In this document: positions 1 through 7,289 of the stretch, piece after piece
How the letters are laid out: the number at the start of each line of letters is the position of its first letter
Position numbering within the stretch: the stretch's first letter is position 1
DNA from: CAYFJO01 sp964343305
GTDB lineage: Bacteria; Planctomycetota; Planctomycetia; Pirellulales; Pirellulaceae
Assembly (NCBI GenBank): GCA_964343305.1
Contig: CAYFJO010000211.1
Location: 1 to 17,497, forward strand
Direction: 5' to 3'
DNA: 17,497 nucleotides
Made by a program: the position numbers and the translations under genes
Notes under the pieces: model-generated
Database searches by the model: none
Told to the model about the DNA's origin: nothing
The model's input: only the letters and a program-made list of their open reading frames with translations

Positions 1-176
1 CAAAGTAAGGTTGCAATCGGTTTCCTGCCGGATCGAATATAGGAACAGCCCTTACTTCAGCGCGCCACGCCATAATGGGCGCATTTCACTAGCCGTATTT
101 TGTTAATGTGGGATTAGGACGATTAGGACTAAAAAAACCTCAAACTCGTGAGTTCGCGAGCTAACGCTTATTGACT

Positions 177-182
177 AAGGAG
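177..182 (+). promoter_or_regulatory. Shine-Dalgarno site of the CMD-like gene
   Basis: A consensus AAGGAG lies 8 nt upstream of the ATG at 191 and fixes that start. Further upstream (1-176) I see no gene. The only structure noted is a 9-bp tandem duplication, GATTAGGAC, at 112-120 and 121-129. Confidence 0.7.
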
Positions 183-190
183 ATATCTCA

Positions 191-508
191 ATGTCGCATG
201 ATCAACTCCCCGAAATTGTTCAGAGACTTGCAAAAGAGCATCCGCAAGTCTGGGATGCATTTAACAGTGTTGGCCAGGCGGCTGCCAACGCCGGACCGTT
301 GGACGAGAAAACTCAACGTCTGGTAAAGCTTGCTTTGGCAGTCGGAGCCGGGCTCGAAGGCGCGGTCCATGCACACGTTCGCCGTGGAATGGCAGAGGGA
401 CTGACGAAAGATGAGTTGACCCATGTCGCGCTGCTCGGAATCACAACAATCGGCTGGCCGTCAGCAATCGCGGGACTTTCATGGATCGACGACAAAACAG
501 AAACATAG
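191..508 (+). CDS. Carboxymuconolactone decarboxylase-like (AhpD-fold) small protein
   Basis: A 105-aa protein covering the single CMD/AhpD-like helical domain. The family signature region is at residues 52-76, where E56 is followed by H60, H62 and the RRGMAEGLTKDEL stretch. In AhpD-type peroxidase partners this region carries a CxxC pair next to the histidine. This protein contains no cysteine at all (position 58 is Ala), so a thiol-based peroxidase role is unlikely and a non-redox or unknown role is more probable. The start is set by an AAGGAG at 177-182, 8 nt before the ATG. It is a stand-alone plus-strand gene with no partner reductase nearby. Family assignment is fairly sure; function is not. 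Confidence 0.85.
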   Translation: MSHDQLPEIVQRLAKEHPQVWDAFNSVGQAAANAGPLDEKTQRLVKLALAVGAGLEGAVHAHVRRGMAEGLTKDELTHVALLGITTIGWPSAIAGLSWIDDKTET

Positions 509-599
509 GCACGGATCAGTTCCATAGGAAATTCACTGCTGACCAATTGGCAGATTTTCTGATATCAATGGAGATTTGCGATCATTAAACTGAGAAGTA

Positions 600-830
600 A
601 ATACGGTTGGAAAGTAGTCCAACCAACGAAAGGGGGTGATGCCACGAAGTGGAGCTTAACAGTGTCGTAAGGGAGCCTCGCGTGGCGCGCGACCTTCGAT
701 TTTATACGTGGCGACATCGATGGATGGAGACAAGTTCATCGGCGTCGGATCCTGCAAGCGGGGAACTGTCGACTCACGCGTAGGGCGCGAGGCTCAAAGC
801 GGATGGAAGCCGAGTTATCCGTAGCAAGAG
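600..830 (+). ncRNA. Structured RNA-like element, possibly a group II intron domain I fragment
   Basis: There is no convincing ORF between 509 and 835, but the second part folds into nested helices. A closing helix of 10 perfect pairs joins 673-682 (GAGCCTCGCG) to 786-795 (CGCGAGGCTC). A small hairpin CCAC-GAA-GTGG lies at about 643-653. A CGATG/CATCG stem is enclosed by the long helix. A 5-bp stem joins 800-804 (CGGAT) to 817-821 (ATCCG). Phrases such as GTGGAGCTTAACAG, TCCTGCAAGCGGGGAACTGTCG and GAGTTATCCGTAGC resemble, from memory, domain I of bacterial group II introns. No intron-encoded reverse transcriptase follows, so this would be a 5' remnant. The strand is inferred from that resemblance. 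Another conserved RNA is possible. Confidence 0.4.
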
Positions 831-835
831 ACTTC

Positions 836-1213
836 CTACTCCAGCACTTTCTTTGCCTTGTTGACGTCGTCTGAAACAATCGCCAGTTCGATCAAATCAT
901 CGGCGACGCCCAACAGGTAGGCTGCCTGGAGATTCACGCCGGCCTCGGCAAGCTTGGCTGCCACGCCGGTAAGTTCACCCGCGCGATTCTCCAGCATCAC
1001 GACGGCGATCTCGTGGTCCTCGAATGGAATGTTGGCGGCACTGAGGGCGCTTCGCGCCGACTCAACATTGTCGGGAATCAGATGCAGCACCGCCTGATCG
1101 CCGAACGTCATGGCTGCTACCGATTTGATGTTCACACCGTACAGCGAAAGCGCATTTGTGACACGTGCCAATTCGCCAGGGCGATCGGCTAGCTGAACTA
1201 AAAAATCTCGCAT
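836..1213 (-). CDS. Tandem ACT-domain protein
   Basis: A 125-aa protein made of two ACT domains, at about residues 3-60 and 69-125. Each opens with the usual strand-turn-helix signature: DRPGEL at 10-15 and ENRAGEL at 75-81. ACT domains bind amino acids and regulate amino-acid enzymes. Free-standing pairs like this are known (COG4747-like), but their ligand is generally not established. The start is well supported by an AAGGAG lying 7 nt upstream on the minus strand (about 1221-1226). That site overlaps the end of the upstream 99-aa gene, so the two are probably co-transcribed with ACT as the last gene. The stop is TAG at 836-838. Family is confident; the substrate is unknown. Confidence 0.88.
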   Translation of the reverse strand: MRDFLVQLADRPGELARVTNALSLYGVNIKSVAAMTFGDQAVLHLIPDNVESARSALSAANIPFEDHEIAVVMLENRAGELTGVAAKLAEAGVNLQAAYLLGVADDLIELAIVSDDVNKAKKVLE

Positions 1214-1226
1214 GTCGTTCTCCTTC

Positions 1227-1526
1227 TCAATCCCTCAGAGCGTCACTAGTAAGGCCGAACAGTTGCTGTGCGTGGTCGTGCAATCGTTTTCCCATTCGTC
1301 GCAAATCGTCTGGCTCTCCGTTGCGCAGCAATTTGGCCACCTCTTCCAACAATTCGTCCGGGGGAAGGTACTTGGCGCCGACGAAGACGCGACGAGTCAG
1401 GTCGCCTAATGTATATGAAAGATGGTCTCCTACGCGATCAATGTCGCGTTCTCGCTCAAGGATCTCAACGAGCGTTTGGTAGACCAACGAAGGTCGTTGA
1501 CGGTCGAAACTGTCCATACCTGTCAC
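1227..1526 (-). CDS. Hypothetical 99-aa helical protein
   Basis: I do not recognise this protein. It is 99 aa long, charged (many Asp, Glu and Arg) and looks all-helical, with no signal peptide, membrane segment or cysteine motif. The first possible start is a GTG at 1524-1526. Its last bases overlap the TGA (1523-1525) of the upstream reading frame in the GTGA pattern typical of translational coupling. An in-frame ATG at 1515-1517 (residue 4) is an equally possible start. No strong Shine-Dalgarno precedes either. It lies 13 nt upstream of the ACT gene on the same strand, so an operon is likely. Its coding look is good (Asp/Glu/Leu-rich helices), but its function is unknown. Confidence 0.65.
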   Translation of the reverse strand: MTGMDSFDRQRPSLVYQTLVEILERERDIDRVGDHLSYTLGDLTRRVFVGAKYLPPDELLEEVAKLLRNGEPDDLRRMGKRLHDHAQQLFGLTSDALRD

Positions 1527-1815
1527 TTTCTGCCGCCGCGCGAAGCGTTTGGCAAAAGAGCAGCCGATCGATGAGGATCAACTCGTCGATCAAATTTCGA
1601 AGCACGTCGTCCAAGCTCCCATTGTCTGCTTTCCGTGTCGTAATGCAACTTCTTGCGGAGATCACGACTCATGGAGTCCAACTGCGGTGTAGGGAGATGT
1701 CCTAGATCATTTTCCAACATTTGCTGCTTCGACGCATGTTTGAAACTTGCTAATTTGAAGAGTTTGCCCGCGCGCCTGCGCCAATCCTGTGAAAGCGCCA
1801 GGAAAATCTCTTTGA
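1523..1815 (-). pseudogene. Probable small minus-strand gene interrupted by a frameshift
   Basis: Two reading frames on the minus strand each look like protein over adjacent halves of this stretch. The first runs from about 1815 down to about 1635 and contains a segment reading SQDWRRRAGKLFKLASFKH, then MLENDLGH (ATG at 1718-1720), then LRKKLHYDTE. Beyond about 1630 that frame becomes Arg/Ser-rich and poor. The neighbouring frame there reads GSLDDVLRNLIDELILIDRL (from about 1617) and stays protein-like to about 1525. The switch needs a +1 shift near 1630-1645. No good start codon with a Shine-Dalgarno is visible, and the region opposes the dehydratase promoter. The product is unknown. It could be a real frameshift, a sequencing error or chance coding character. 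Confidence 0.35.
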
Positions 1816-1816
1816 T

Positions 1817-1821
1817 AGGAG
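1817..1821 (+). promoter_or_regulatory. Shine-Dalgarno site deciding the dehydratase start
   Basis: AGGAG at 1817-1821 lies 7 nt before the ATG at 1829 but only 4 nt before the in-frame GTG at 1826. This favours the ATG. Confidence 0.55.
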
Positions 1822-1828
1822 CATAGTG

Positions 1829-2182
1829 ATGAGCATCGGTACAATTGATGAATTGAAGATGAAAAGTTGTCAACCTTGTGAAGGCGGAGTTCCCCCCGTC
1901 CCGCGTGACGAGGCCGAGCGGTTGCTGAAGGAACTGTCTGGCTGGGAGCTGACGGAAGACGGCAAACGGATTCGCCGCGAGTGGACGGTCAAACACTTTA
2001 TGGCAGCGATGGATTTCTTCAACCAGGTAGCGAAACTGGCCGAGGACGAAGGCCACCACCCCGATCTGCACTTGGCCGGCTATCGCAACGTCACGATCGA
2101 GTTGTGGACTCACGCCATTGGCGGCCTGTCGGAGAACGATTTCATTACGGCCGCGAAGATCGACGAGCTGCCAATCAGTTGA
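1829..2182 (+). CDS. phhB: Pterin-4a-carbinolamine dehydratase (4a-hydroxytetrahydrobiopterin dehydratase)
   Basis: This enzyme dehydrates 4a-hydroxytetrahydropterin so that the pterin cofactor of aromatic amino-acid hydroxylases can be recycled. The protein is 117 aa, close to the usual family length. The catalytic signature is complete: E75-H76-H77-P78-D79, Y85 five residues later, H95 in ELWTHAIGGL and D104 in SENDF. The ATG at 1829 is chosen over the GTG at 1826 because of the AGGAG at 1817-1821. No aromatic amino-acid hydroxylase is visible in the window, so the partner must be elsewhere or the role may differ, as is common for bacterial PCD genes. The next gene, the antiporter, starts 85 nt downstream on the same strand. 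Confidence 0.95.
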   Translation: MSIGTIDELKMKSCQPCEGGVPPVPRDEAERLLKELSGWELTEDGKRIRREWTVKHFMAAMDFFNQVAKLAEDEGHHPDLHLAGYRNVTIELWTHAIGGLSENDFITAAKIDELPIS

Positions 2183-2267
2183 GAGACAGTTAGCCAAGCG
2201 CAGCCGCGATACCGATTTTGCTGATTGTTGTTGTTCAGGTTGTTCCGAGACATCAGCGAGTAACACC

Positions 2268-4004
2268 ATGTTGGACACACTCGTTTACGACCTGCTCATC
2301 ATTCTTGCAGCAGGTCTGGTCGCCGGTCTGATGTGCCGGTGGCGGCGTGTTTCGGTAGTGGTTGGATATCTAATTGTCGGCGCGCTCGTCGGAAAGGGGT
2401 GTTTGGGCTGGGTTAGCGAAGAGGGACACGAGATCGAATACATCGCCGAAGCGGGCGTGTTTTTCCTGCTGTTTTCGATTGGATTGGAGTTCTCACTCGA
2501 CGAGCTTTGCCGTCTGGGTCGAAATCTGGTGATCGGCGGCAGTGTGCAGATGCTCCTGGTGGCCGTGCCTGTTGCCGCCTTTCTGTTTGGTACCGACATG
2601 AACTGGCAAACGGCGATTTTGATCGCTGCGGCTGCATCATTCAGCTCGACCGTCCTGGTGTTCAAAGCGCTGGCCGAGTGGGGCCATTCGAGCCTGTCGC
2701 ACGGCCGTCGTGCGATTGGGATTCTGTTGTTTCAAGACGCTGCCTTGGTCCCGTTGCTGTTGCTCGTACCGCTGTTGACGGGCACGGGCAATGCCGCTGG
2801 CCCATTTGAGTATGTCGCGCTCGTTATCACATCGCTCTTGTTTGTCGCGGCGGTCGTTGCTCTACGACATGTGTTGGCCAATTGGATCATTCCGCTGTTT
2901 GCCAGCTATCGTAGTCCGGAACTGGTCGTCCTGTTTACGCTGGTTTCGCTTGGCGCGGTGACGCTTGTTGCCTACACGGTTGGGTTACCGCCTGCGGTCG
3001 GGGCCTTCGCGGCGGGGCTGATTTTCAGCGGCAATCGTTGGACGAAACAAATCGACGCGCTAGTTCTGCCTTTTCGCGAGACATTCGCGGCGGTGTTTTT
3101 CGTCAGCCTCGGCCTGCTGTTCGATCCACGGCTGCTTTGGAGCGAGCCGCTGTTCATGCTCGCGTGCCTTACGGGTCTAATCATCGTCAAGGCGTCAGCG
3201 GCAACCGCTGCGCTCTGGCTGACGGGTCTTCGCTGGCAACTGGCTGCGGGAATGGGTATCGGTCTGGCACACGTGGGCGAGTTTGCGTTCGTTCTGGTAT
3301 TGCTCGGCTGGGAAGCAGGCGTGATTGCGGAGTTGGACTATCAACGAATCGTGGCGATTGCGATTGGCTCGTTGATTCTGACACCGCTGCTCTTGAAGAC
3401 CGGACTGCGCTGGACGCAATTCGCCAGCGGAACCGAGGAAACGGAGTCCCAAGCGAACCGGCTGGACCAGGCGGGACAACAAGCGATTGTCATCGGAGCC
3501 GGCCCGACTGGCCGACAGGTGACATCCCGACTGGAGACGGCCGGCAAGGACGTGTGCCTGATCGACCTCAGCCCCATCAATCTGCACGAATTCGCGCAAG
3601 AAGGCTTCCGCACGGTTGCCGGTGACGCGACGGATCGCTCGACGTTAGATCTGGCTCATGCAGCAGACGCCTCGCTGGCCGTCCTCTGTGTACCGGATGA
3701 CGAAGCTGCGATCCGCATCGTCCGTGCGCTCCGCGCGATCAACGCTGACTGCTTTGTGTTGGTCCGCTGCCGCTATCACGCGAATGCATCCAGATTGCGA
3801 AAGTTGGGCGCAAACGAGGTGGTCAGCGAGGAAGCTGAAGCGAGTAACGCACTACTGAGAATCCTGACCGATCTGGACGAAAACGAACCGATATCGCGGA
3901 CAATGGATGATCGTGATTTATCTACCGAAGCGAACGCTGCCGCCCAAACTAACGAGATTACGGAGTGTAACGATGAGGAGGCTACAACGTCTGTTCGACT
4001 ATGA
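2268..4004 (+). CDS. CPA2-family (Kef-type) cation:proton antiporter with TrkA-N domain
   Basis: An inner-membrane monovalent-cation/proton antiporter. From the ATG at 2268 the protein is 578 aa. About a dozen hydrophobic segments fill residues 1-385 (Na+/H+ exchanger fold), including the conserved-looking AGVFFLLFSIGLEF stretch and AAAASFSSTVLVFKAL. Residues about 403-525 form a Rossmann-type TrkA-N/KTN domain with GAGPTG (about 408-413) and an acidic D433 after the second strand, which fits NAD(H) binding and gating. The open frame extends upstream to 2118, but the first 50 residues would be hydrophilic and overlap the dehydratase. The ATG at 2268, just before a membrane helix, is the better start. 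Whether the ion is K+ or Na+ cannot be read from the sequence. KefB/KefC-like is likely, but no ancillary KefF/KefG gene is nearby. Confidence 0.93.
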   Translation: MLDTLVYDLLIILAAGLVAGLMCRWRRVSVVVGYLIVGALVGKGCLGWVSEEGHEIEYIAEAGVFFLLFSIGLEFSLDELCRLGRNLVIGGSVQMLLVAVPVAAFLFGTDMNWQTAILIAAAASFSSTVLVFKALAEWGHSSLSHGRRAIGILLFQDAALVPLLLLVPLLTGTGNAAGPFEYVALVITSLLFVAAVVALRHVLANWIIPLFASYRSPELVVLFTLVSLGAVTLVAYTVGLPPAVGAFAAGLIFSGNRWTKQIDALVLPFRETFAAVFFVSLGLLFDPRLLWSEPLFMLACLTGLIIVKASAATAALWLTGLRWQLAAGMGIGLAHVGEFAFVLVLLGWEAGVIAELDYQRIVAIAIGSLILTPLLLKTGLRWTQFASGTEETESQANRLDQAGQQAIVIGAGPTGRQVTSRLETAGKDVCLIDLSPINLHEFAQEGFRTVAGDATDRSTLDLAHAADASLAVLCVPDDEAAIRIVRALRAINADCFVLVRCRYHANASRLRKLGANEVVSEEAEASNALLRILTDLDENEPISRTMDDRDLSTEANAAAQTNEITECNDEEATTSVRL

Positions 4005-4083
4005 CAAGACATTGCGCGACGAGCATTTCGTCCGCGACTTTCTTGCGCGAGGGGAGTCGAATCATAAGCTTATGAGAAATTGA
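3973..4083 (+). CDS. Possible 36-aa small protein overlapping the antiporter 3' end
   Basis: A short frame, different from the antiporter's, begins at ATG 3973 and ends at TGA 4081-4083. It overlaps the last 32 nt of the antiporter gene. It has a GGAG (3962-3965) 7 nt before the ATG. The product is charged (MRRLQRLFDYDKTLRDEHFV at the N-terminus) and has no membrane segment. I do not recognise it. The overlap and ribosome-binding site would fit translational coupling with the transporter, perhaps a small regulatory partner, but it is too short to exclude chance. Confidence 0.4.
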   Translation: MRRLQRLFDYDKTLRDEHFVRDFLARGESNHKLMRN

Positions 4084-4120
4084 AGAATCGTCGTTGGTTG
4101 TCGGTGCAATGCATCATTTT

Positions 4121-4148
4121 GGAGTCCTAAACCATGAAAACCGTGTAA
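4121..4148 (+). promoter_or_regulatory. Ribosome-binding site and five-codon minicistron ahead of the cadherin gene
   Basis: GGAG at 4121-4124 sits 9 nt before an ATG at 4134. The frame reads ATG AAA ACC GTG and then TAA at 4146-4148. The codons after this TAA are in the same frame as the cadherin ORF and encode TIQTTVTDTNEAPN, which is a normal end of a cadherin repeat. This is therefore either the original start of the gene followed by a nonsense codon, or a short leader. Confidence 0.5.
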
Positions 4149-4190
4149 ACGATTCAAACCACTGTCACCGACACAAACGAAGCACCAAAC

Positions 4191-5432
4191 ATGCTTCCCG
4201 CTGCGTTCGCCATCGCGGAAAACACAGCTAATGGCACAAGCATTGGAACTGTAATTGCCAACGAAACAGACGTCGGCGACACGAGCAGTTTTAGTATCAC
4301 GGCAGGCAATACTGGCGGCGCGTTCACGATCAACGCGACAACTGGCGAGATCACCGTTGCTAATAGCTCAGCATTGGACTTTGAAGCCGTGCCAACGTTC
4401 AACCTCACTGTCCAAGTTACTGATGGTGGCGGCCTGACTGATTCGGCAACGACAACGATCAACTTAACCGACGTGAATGAATCTCCCGTTGTGACAAATC
4501 ATTCCTACTCATCACTGGACGGGAACGACTTGTCTGTTTTGGCGCCAGGTGTCTTGACCGGATCGATGGACCCGGAAGGCAGTCCACTGACCGCAGTGCT
4601 TGTATCGGCACCGAGTTCTGGCAGCGTCACGCTAAACGCCAACGGTTCATTCGTCTATTCGCCGACGCCCGGATTCGTGGGGCTGAGCTCATTTTCATTT
4701 GCCGCAAGTGATGGTCCAAACACAAGCAACATCGCAACAGTTACGATTTCGGTCGGTGCCATTGCAATCCCACCTGACACTGGCGGTGACGATAGTAACG
4801 ACGATGCCTCATCAAATGATGAAATTGAGGACGAAGAGGATGTAACAGAGTCGGATTCGTCACCCGGTGAAGAATCTGAGTTGACAACGCCGACCCCCTT
4901 GATTGCAAATCAACAACCTTCAGCCCCGCTACGTCAAGATGACACAAACGATGCGGATCGTGCCGAGACAATCGTCCACAAGAGTGACACTGAAGAGATT
5001 CTGCCGCTTGATGATGAGAGCGCAGACGGAAAATTCCGTTTTGCGTTTATCGCGCGACCGTCCGCGTTACATGTCGCACAATCGCCACGCGAAATGGTAG
5101 GGGCATTTGCTGCCATCGATACGGACGCATTTGAGCCGAACGTACTATGGAGTCAACTTGATCTAGTGCGTGAGGAGATGGCAAATGACCCTCATCTCGG
5201 GACGACTGAAGTCGGTACGGTGACAGTTGTCACTACGACACTCACCGTAGGATACATGCTCTGGACACTACGAGGCGGATACCTTGTCGCTTCGTTATTG
5301 TCGTCACTGCCCGCTTGGACGACCATCGACCCATTGCCAATTTTGGAAACAGTTCAACTTGGCAATGCATTGTCGCAACAAGGCGAAGAAAACGATCAAT
5401 CCTTGGAATCCATCGTCACGACGACGAAATAA
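4191..5432 (+). CDS. Cadherin/Ig-like surface protein, apparently missing its N-terminal part
   Basis: From the only ATG available after the in-frame stop (4191) the protein is 413 aa. Residues about 1-100 are one bacterial cadherin repeat (AENTANGTSIGTV, LDFEAVPTFNLTVQVTD, ending DVNESP). Residues about 100-190 are a second beta-sandwich of the cadherin-like/VCBS type (LTGSMDPEGSPLTAVL, GSFVYSPTPGFVG). Residues about 193-240 are a very acidic Asp/Glu/Ser linker. Near residues 341-378 there are two hydrophobic stretches separated by RGG, a tail I associate with very large planctomycete surface proteins. There is no signal peptide, and the frame continues upstream into the end of another repeat until TAA 4146. 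The visible gene is thus the C-terminal part of a larger adhesin-like protein, or a remnant. It is followed after 3 nt by the histidine kinase. Confidence 0.75.
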   Translation: MLPAAFAIAENTANGTSIGTVIANETDVGDTSSFSITAGNTGGAFTINATTGEITVANSSALDFEAVPTFNLTVQVTDGGGLTDSATTTINLTDVNESPVVTNHSYSSLDGNDLSVLAPGVLTGSMDPEGSPLTAVLVSAPSSGSVTLNANGSFVYSPTPGFVGLSSFSFAASDGPNTSNIATVTISVGAIAIPPDTGGDDSNDDASSNDEIEDEEDVTESDSSPGEESELTTPTPLIANQQPSAPLRQDDTNDADRAETIVHKSDTEEILPLDDESADGKFRFAFIARPSALHVAQSPREMVGAFAAIDTDAFEPNVLWSQLDLVREEMANDPHLGTTEVGTVTVVTTTLTVGYMLWTLRGGYLVASLLSSLPAWTTIDPLPILETVQLGNALSQQGEENDQSLESIVTTTK

Positions 5433-5435
5433 CAG

Positions 5436-7289
5436 ATGATTCAAATCACGACGACAACTCGAATCGCGATTAGCTTGGCATTTGTGTCGTTGAGCATTTT
5501 GTTGATTGCACATTTAATTGGCCTGGCACCAAATCGAGATTCGGCCATCGTCAAGGGGCGAGTGGCGTTGTGCGAAGCGATCGCGATTCAATGCTCGTAC
5601 TTTGCCTCAAAGGGGGACAACCGTGGAATCAAAGAGACGTTAAACGCGATGGTGGACCGTGGGAACGGAATACGATCGCTGGCAGTTCGAGGCGCCGACG
5701 GTCGATTGATCGTCGAAGTTGGAAATCATGCAACTCATTGGGTATTGCCAGACGACGGCCCTTCGACGGACAACCAGATTCGCGTTCCAATTATTGCAGG
5801 TCAAATTCGATGGGGTGTGGTCGAGGTTCGTTTTGATCCCCTCAGTGCCAAAGTCCAGGCTGCCAGTTCGTCCACTTGGGATCATAGTTTGAGCTATTTG
5901 CAAGAGTGGTTCTTGAATACCCAAACGCGACTCTTTTTGTTCGTAACGGCCGCCATTGCACTGGTTAACCTGATCTACCTTCGTCGTGTGCTACGGCAAC
6001 TCGACCCAACAAAAGTCGTGCCAGACCGAGTTCGCAATGCGCTTGACACGCTTGCCGAAGGACTACTGCTGCTCGACGCCAATGAACGCATCGTGATGGC
6101 GAACGAATCGTTTTCGCAGATTGTTGGCAAATCCGATGACATGCTGATAGGCAGACTGGCATCCGAATTGGCGTGGGACCACGACGAATTTGGTGCACGA
6201 GTTGAAAGCTTCCCCTGGACGGAAGCGGCTCACCTGGGCGCTCCAACGTCAGGAACACTTTTTCTTAAATCAACTGACAAGGAAATCGGCGAGAGAGACC
6301 AACGCGTGACATTCAAGGTCAACGCTGTGCCGATTTTGAGCGACGGCAATCAACATCGTGGATCGTTAGTCTGTTTTGATGACGTGACGCTGTTGCACCA
6401 AAAGATGAATGAGCTAAGTCAATTACGGCAGGAGTTGGTCGACACTGCTCGCGAAGCCGGCATGGCGGAAATTGCCACCGATGTTCTTCACAACGTGGGC
6501 AATGTGCTGAACAGCGTTAACGTTTCGGTAGCCATGCTTTCTCAGAATGTCAGAGGCTCGCGGACACGCTACTTGAATGATCTGGCAGGCATGATCAGCG
6601 ACAATCAAGATGATCTCGCCAACTACTTTACGAACGACGAAAAGGGCCGGTTGATTCCAGGTTTTCTCTGTAAGCTGGCCAATCAAACGCGACAAGAACA
6701 AGAGAACAATTTGGATGAAATCGACACGCTTACCGATTGCGTCGAACACATCAAGGAAATCGTTCGCATGCAGCAAGACTACGCCAAATTGTCCGCGGTG
6801 CTTGAACAATGCGATCCGAATGGCATGATGGACGATGCGCTACGATTTGCTGATGTTCGACCCGAGAAGTTCGGCATCGAAATTGAACGACAATATGACC
6901 GGGGCCTACCCGAAATCTCCGTTACAAAAGGCAAGATACTTCAGACCTTGGTCAACCTAGTTAAAAACGCGAAAGAAGCAATTCTTGAGCAAGCTAGTGC
7001 AACCAAGAAAATCACACTTCGCACTTTCCAACACGATGCCAACTTCGTGCGATTCGAAGTGACCGACACGGGGATGGGAATTGACGAAGAAAATCTGACG
7101 AAAATCTTCGCACATGGATTTACAACGAAGAGTTCTGGCCATGGATTTGGATTGCACGGCTCCGCGCTGGCCGTCAAAGAAATGGGCGGTGAGATCCATG
7201 TAACCAGTCCAGGACCCGGCAAGGGTGCTACATTTACAATAGACCTTCCGATCGCATCTCCATTGGTTCATGCAGAGGTGAGCCAATGA
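5436..7289 (+). CDS. Membrane-bound PAS sensor histidine kinase
   Basis: A 617-aa two-component sensor. Membrane helix 1 is at about 10-32, followed by an extracytoplasmic sensor region (about 33-163), helix 2 at about 164-186 and a PAS-like domain (about 198-310, NALDTLAEGLLLLDANERIV). A long helical phosphoacceptor region centres on H352 in the sequence VLHNVGNVLNSVNVS. That is not the standard HisKA H-E-[LI]-x-[TN]-P box, but is a variant I know from planctomycete and delta-proteobacterial kinases. The ATPase domain is complete: N box NLVKNAKEAI (N511), G1 DTGMGI (D544), F box IFAHGFTTK, G2 GHGFGLHG. The ATG at 5436 lies 3 nt after the cadherin-like gene. The stop overlaps the next start (ATGA). 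Its partner is almost certainly one or both of the following regulators. Confidence 0.95.
   Translation: MIQITTTTRIAISLAFVSLSILLIAHLIGLAPNRDSAIVKGRVALCEAIAIQCSYFASKGDNRGIKETLNAMVDRGNGIRSLAVRGADGRLIVEVGNHATHWVLPDDGPSTDNQIRVPIIAGQIRWGVVEVRFDPLSAKVQAASSSTWDHSLSYLQEWFLNTQTRLFLFVTAAIALVNLIYLRRVLRQLDPTKVVPDRVRNALDTLAEGLLLLDANERIVMANESFSQIVGKSDDMLIGRLASELAWDHDEFGARVESFPWTEAAHLGAPTSGTLFLKSTDKEIGERDQRVTFKVNAVPILSDGNQHRGSLVCFDDVTLLHQKMNELSQLRQELVDTAREAGMAEIATDVLHNVGNVLNSVNVSVAMLSQNVRGSRTRYLNDLAGMISDNQDDLANYFTNDEKGRLIPGFLCKLANQTRQEQENNLDEIDTLTDCVEHIKEIVRMQQDYAKLSAVLEQCDPNGMMDDALRFADVRPEKFGIEIERQYDRGLPEISVTKGKILQTLVNLVKNAKEAILEQASATKKITLRTFQHDANFVRFEVTDTGMGIDEENLTKIFAHGFTTKSSGHGFGLHGSALAVKEMGGEIHVTSPGPGKGATFTIDLPIASPLVHAEVSQ

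Noticed and set aside
509..835. Intact group II intron or retroelement
   Set aside because: No reverse transcriptase, no domain V-like end and too little room; at most a fragment.
1268..1705. 145-codon plus-strand open frame
   Set aside because: Antisense to the 99-aa ORF and the upstream minus-strand frames; Arg/Ser-rich and without ribosome-binding site.
2118..2267. 50-residue N-terminal extension of the antiporter
   Set aside because: It would overlap the dehydratase gene, is hydrophilic and Arg/Ser/Cys-rich, and the membrane domain begins naturally at the ATG at 2268.
1815..2278. Front part of a 251-codon minus-strand open frame
   Set aside because: It lies antisense to the dehydratase, whose motif is complete. 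Only its last third (below about 1815) has independent coding character and is described as a possible broken gene.
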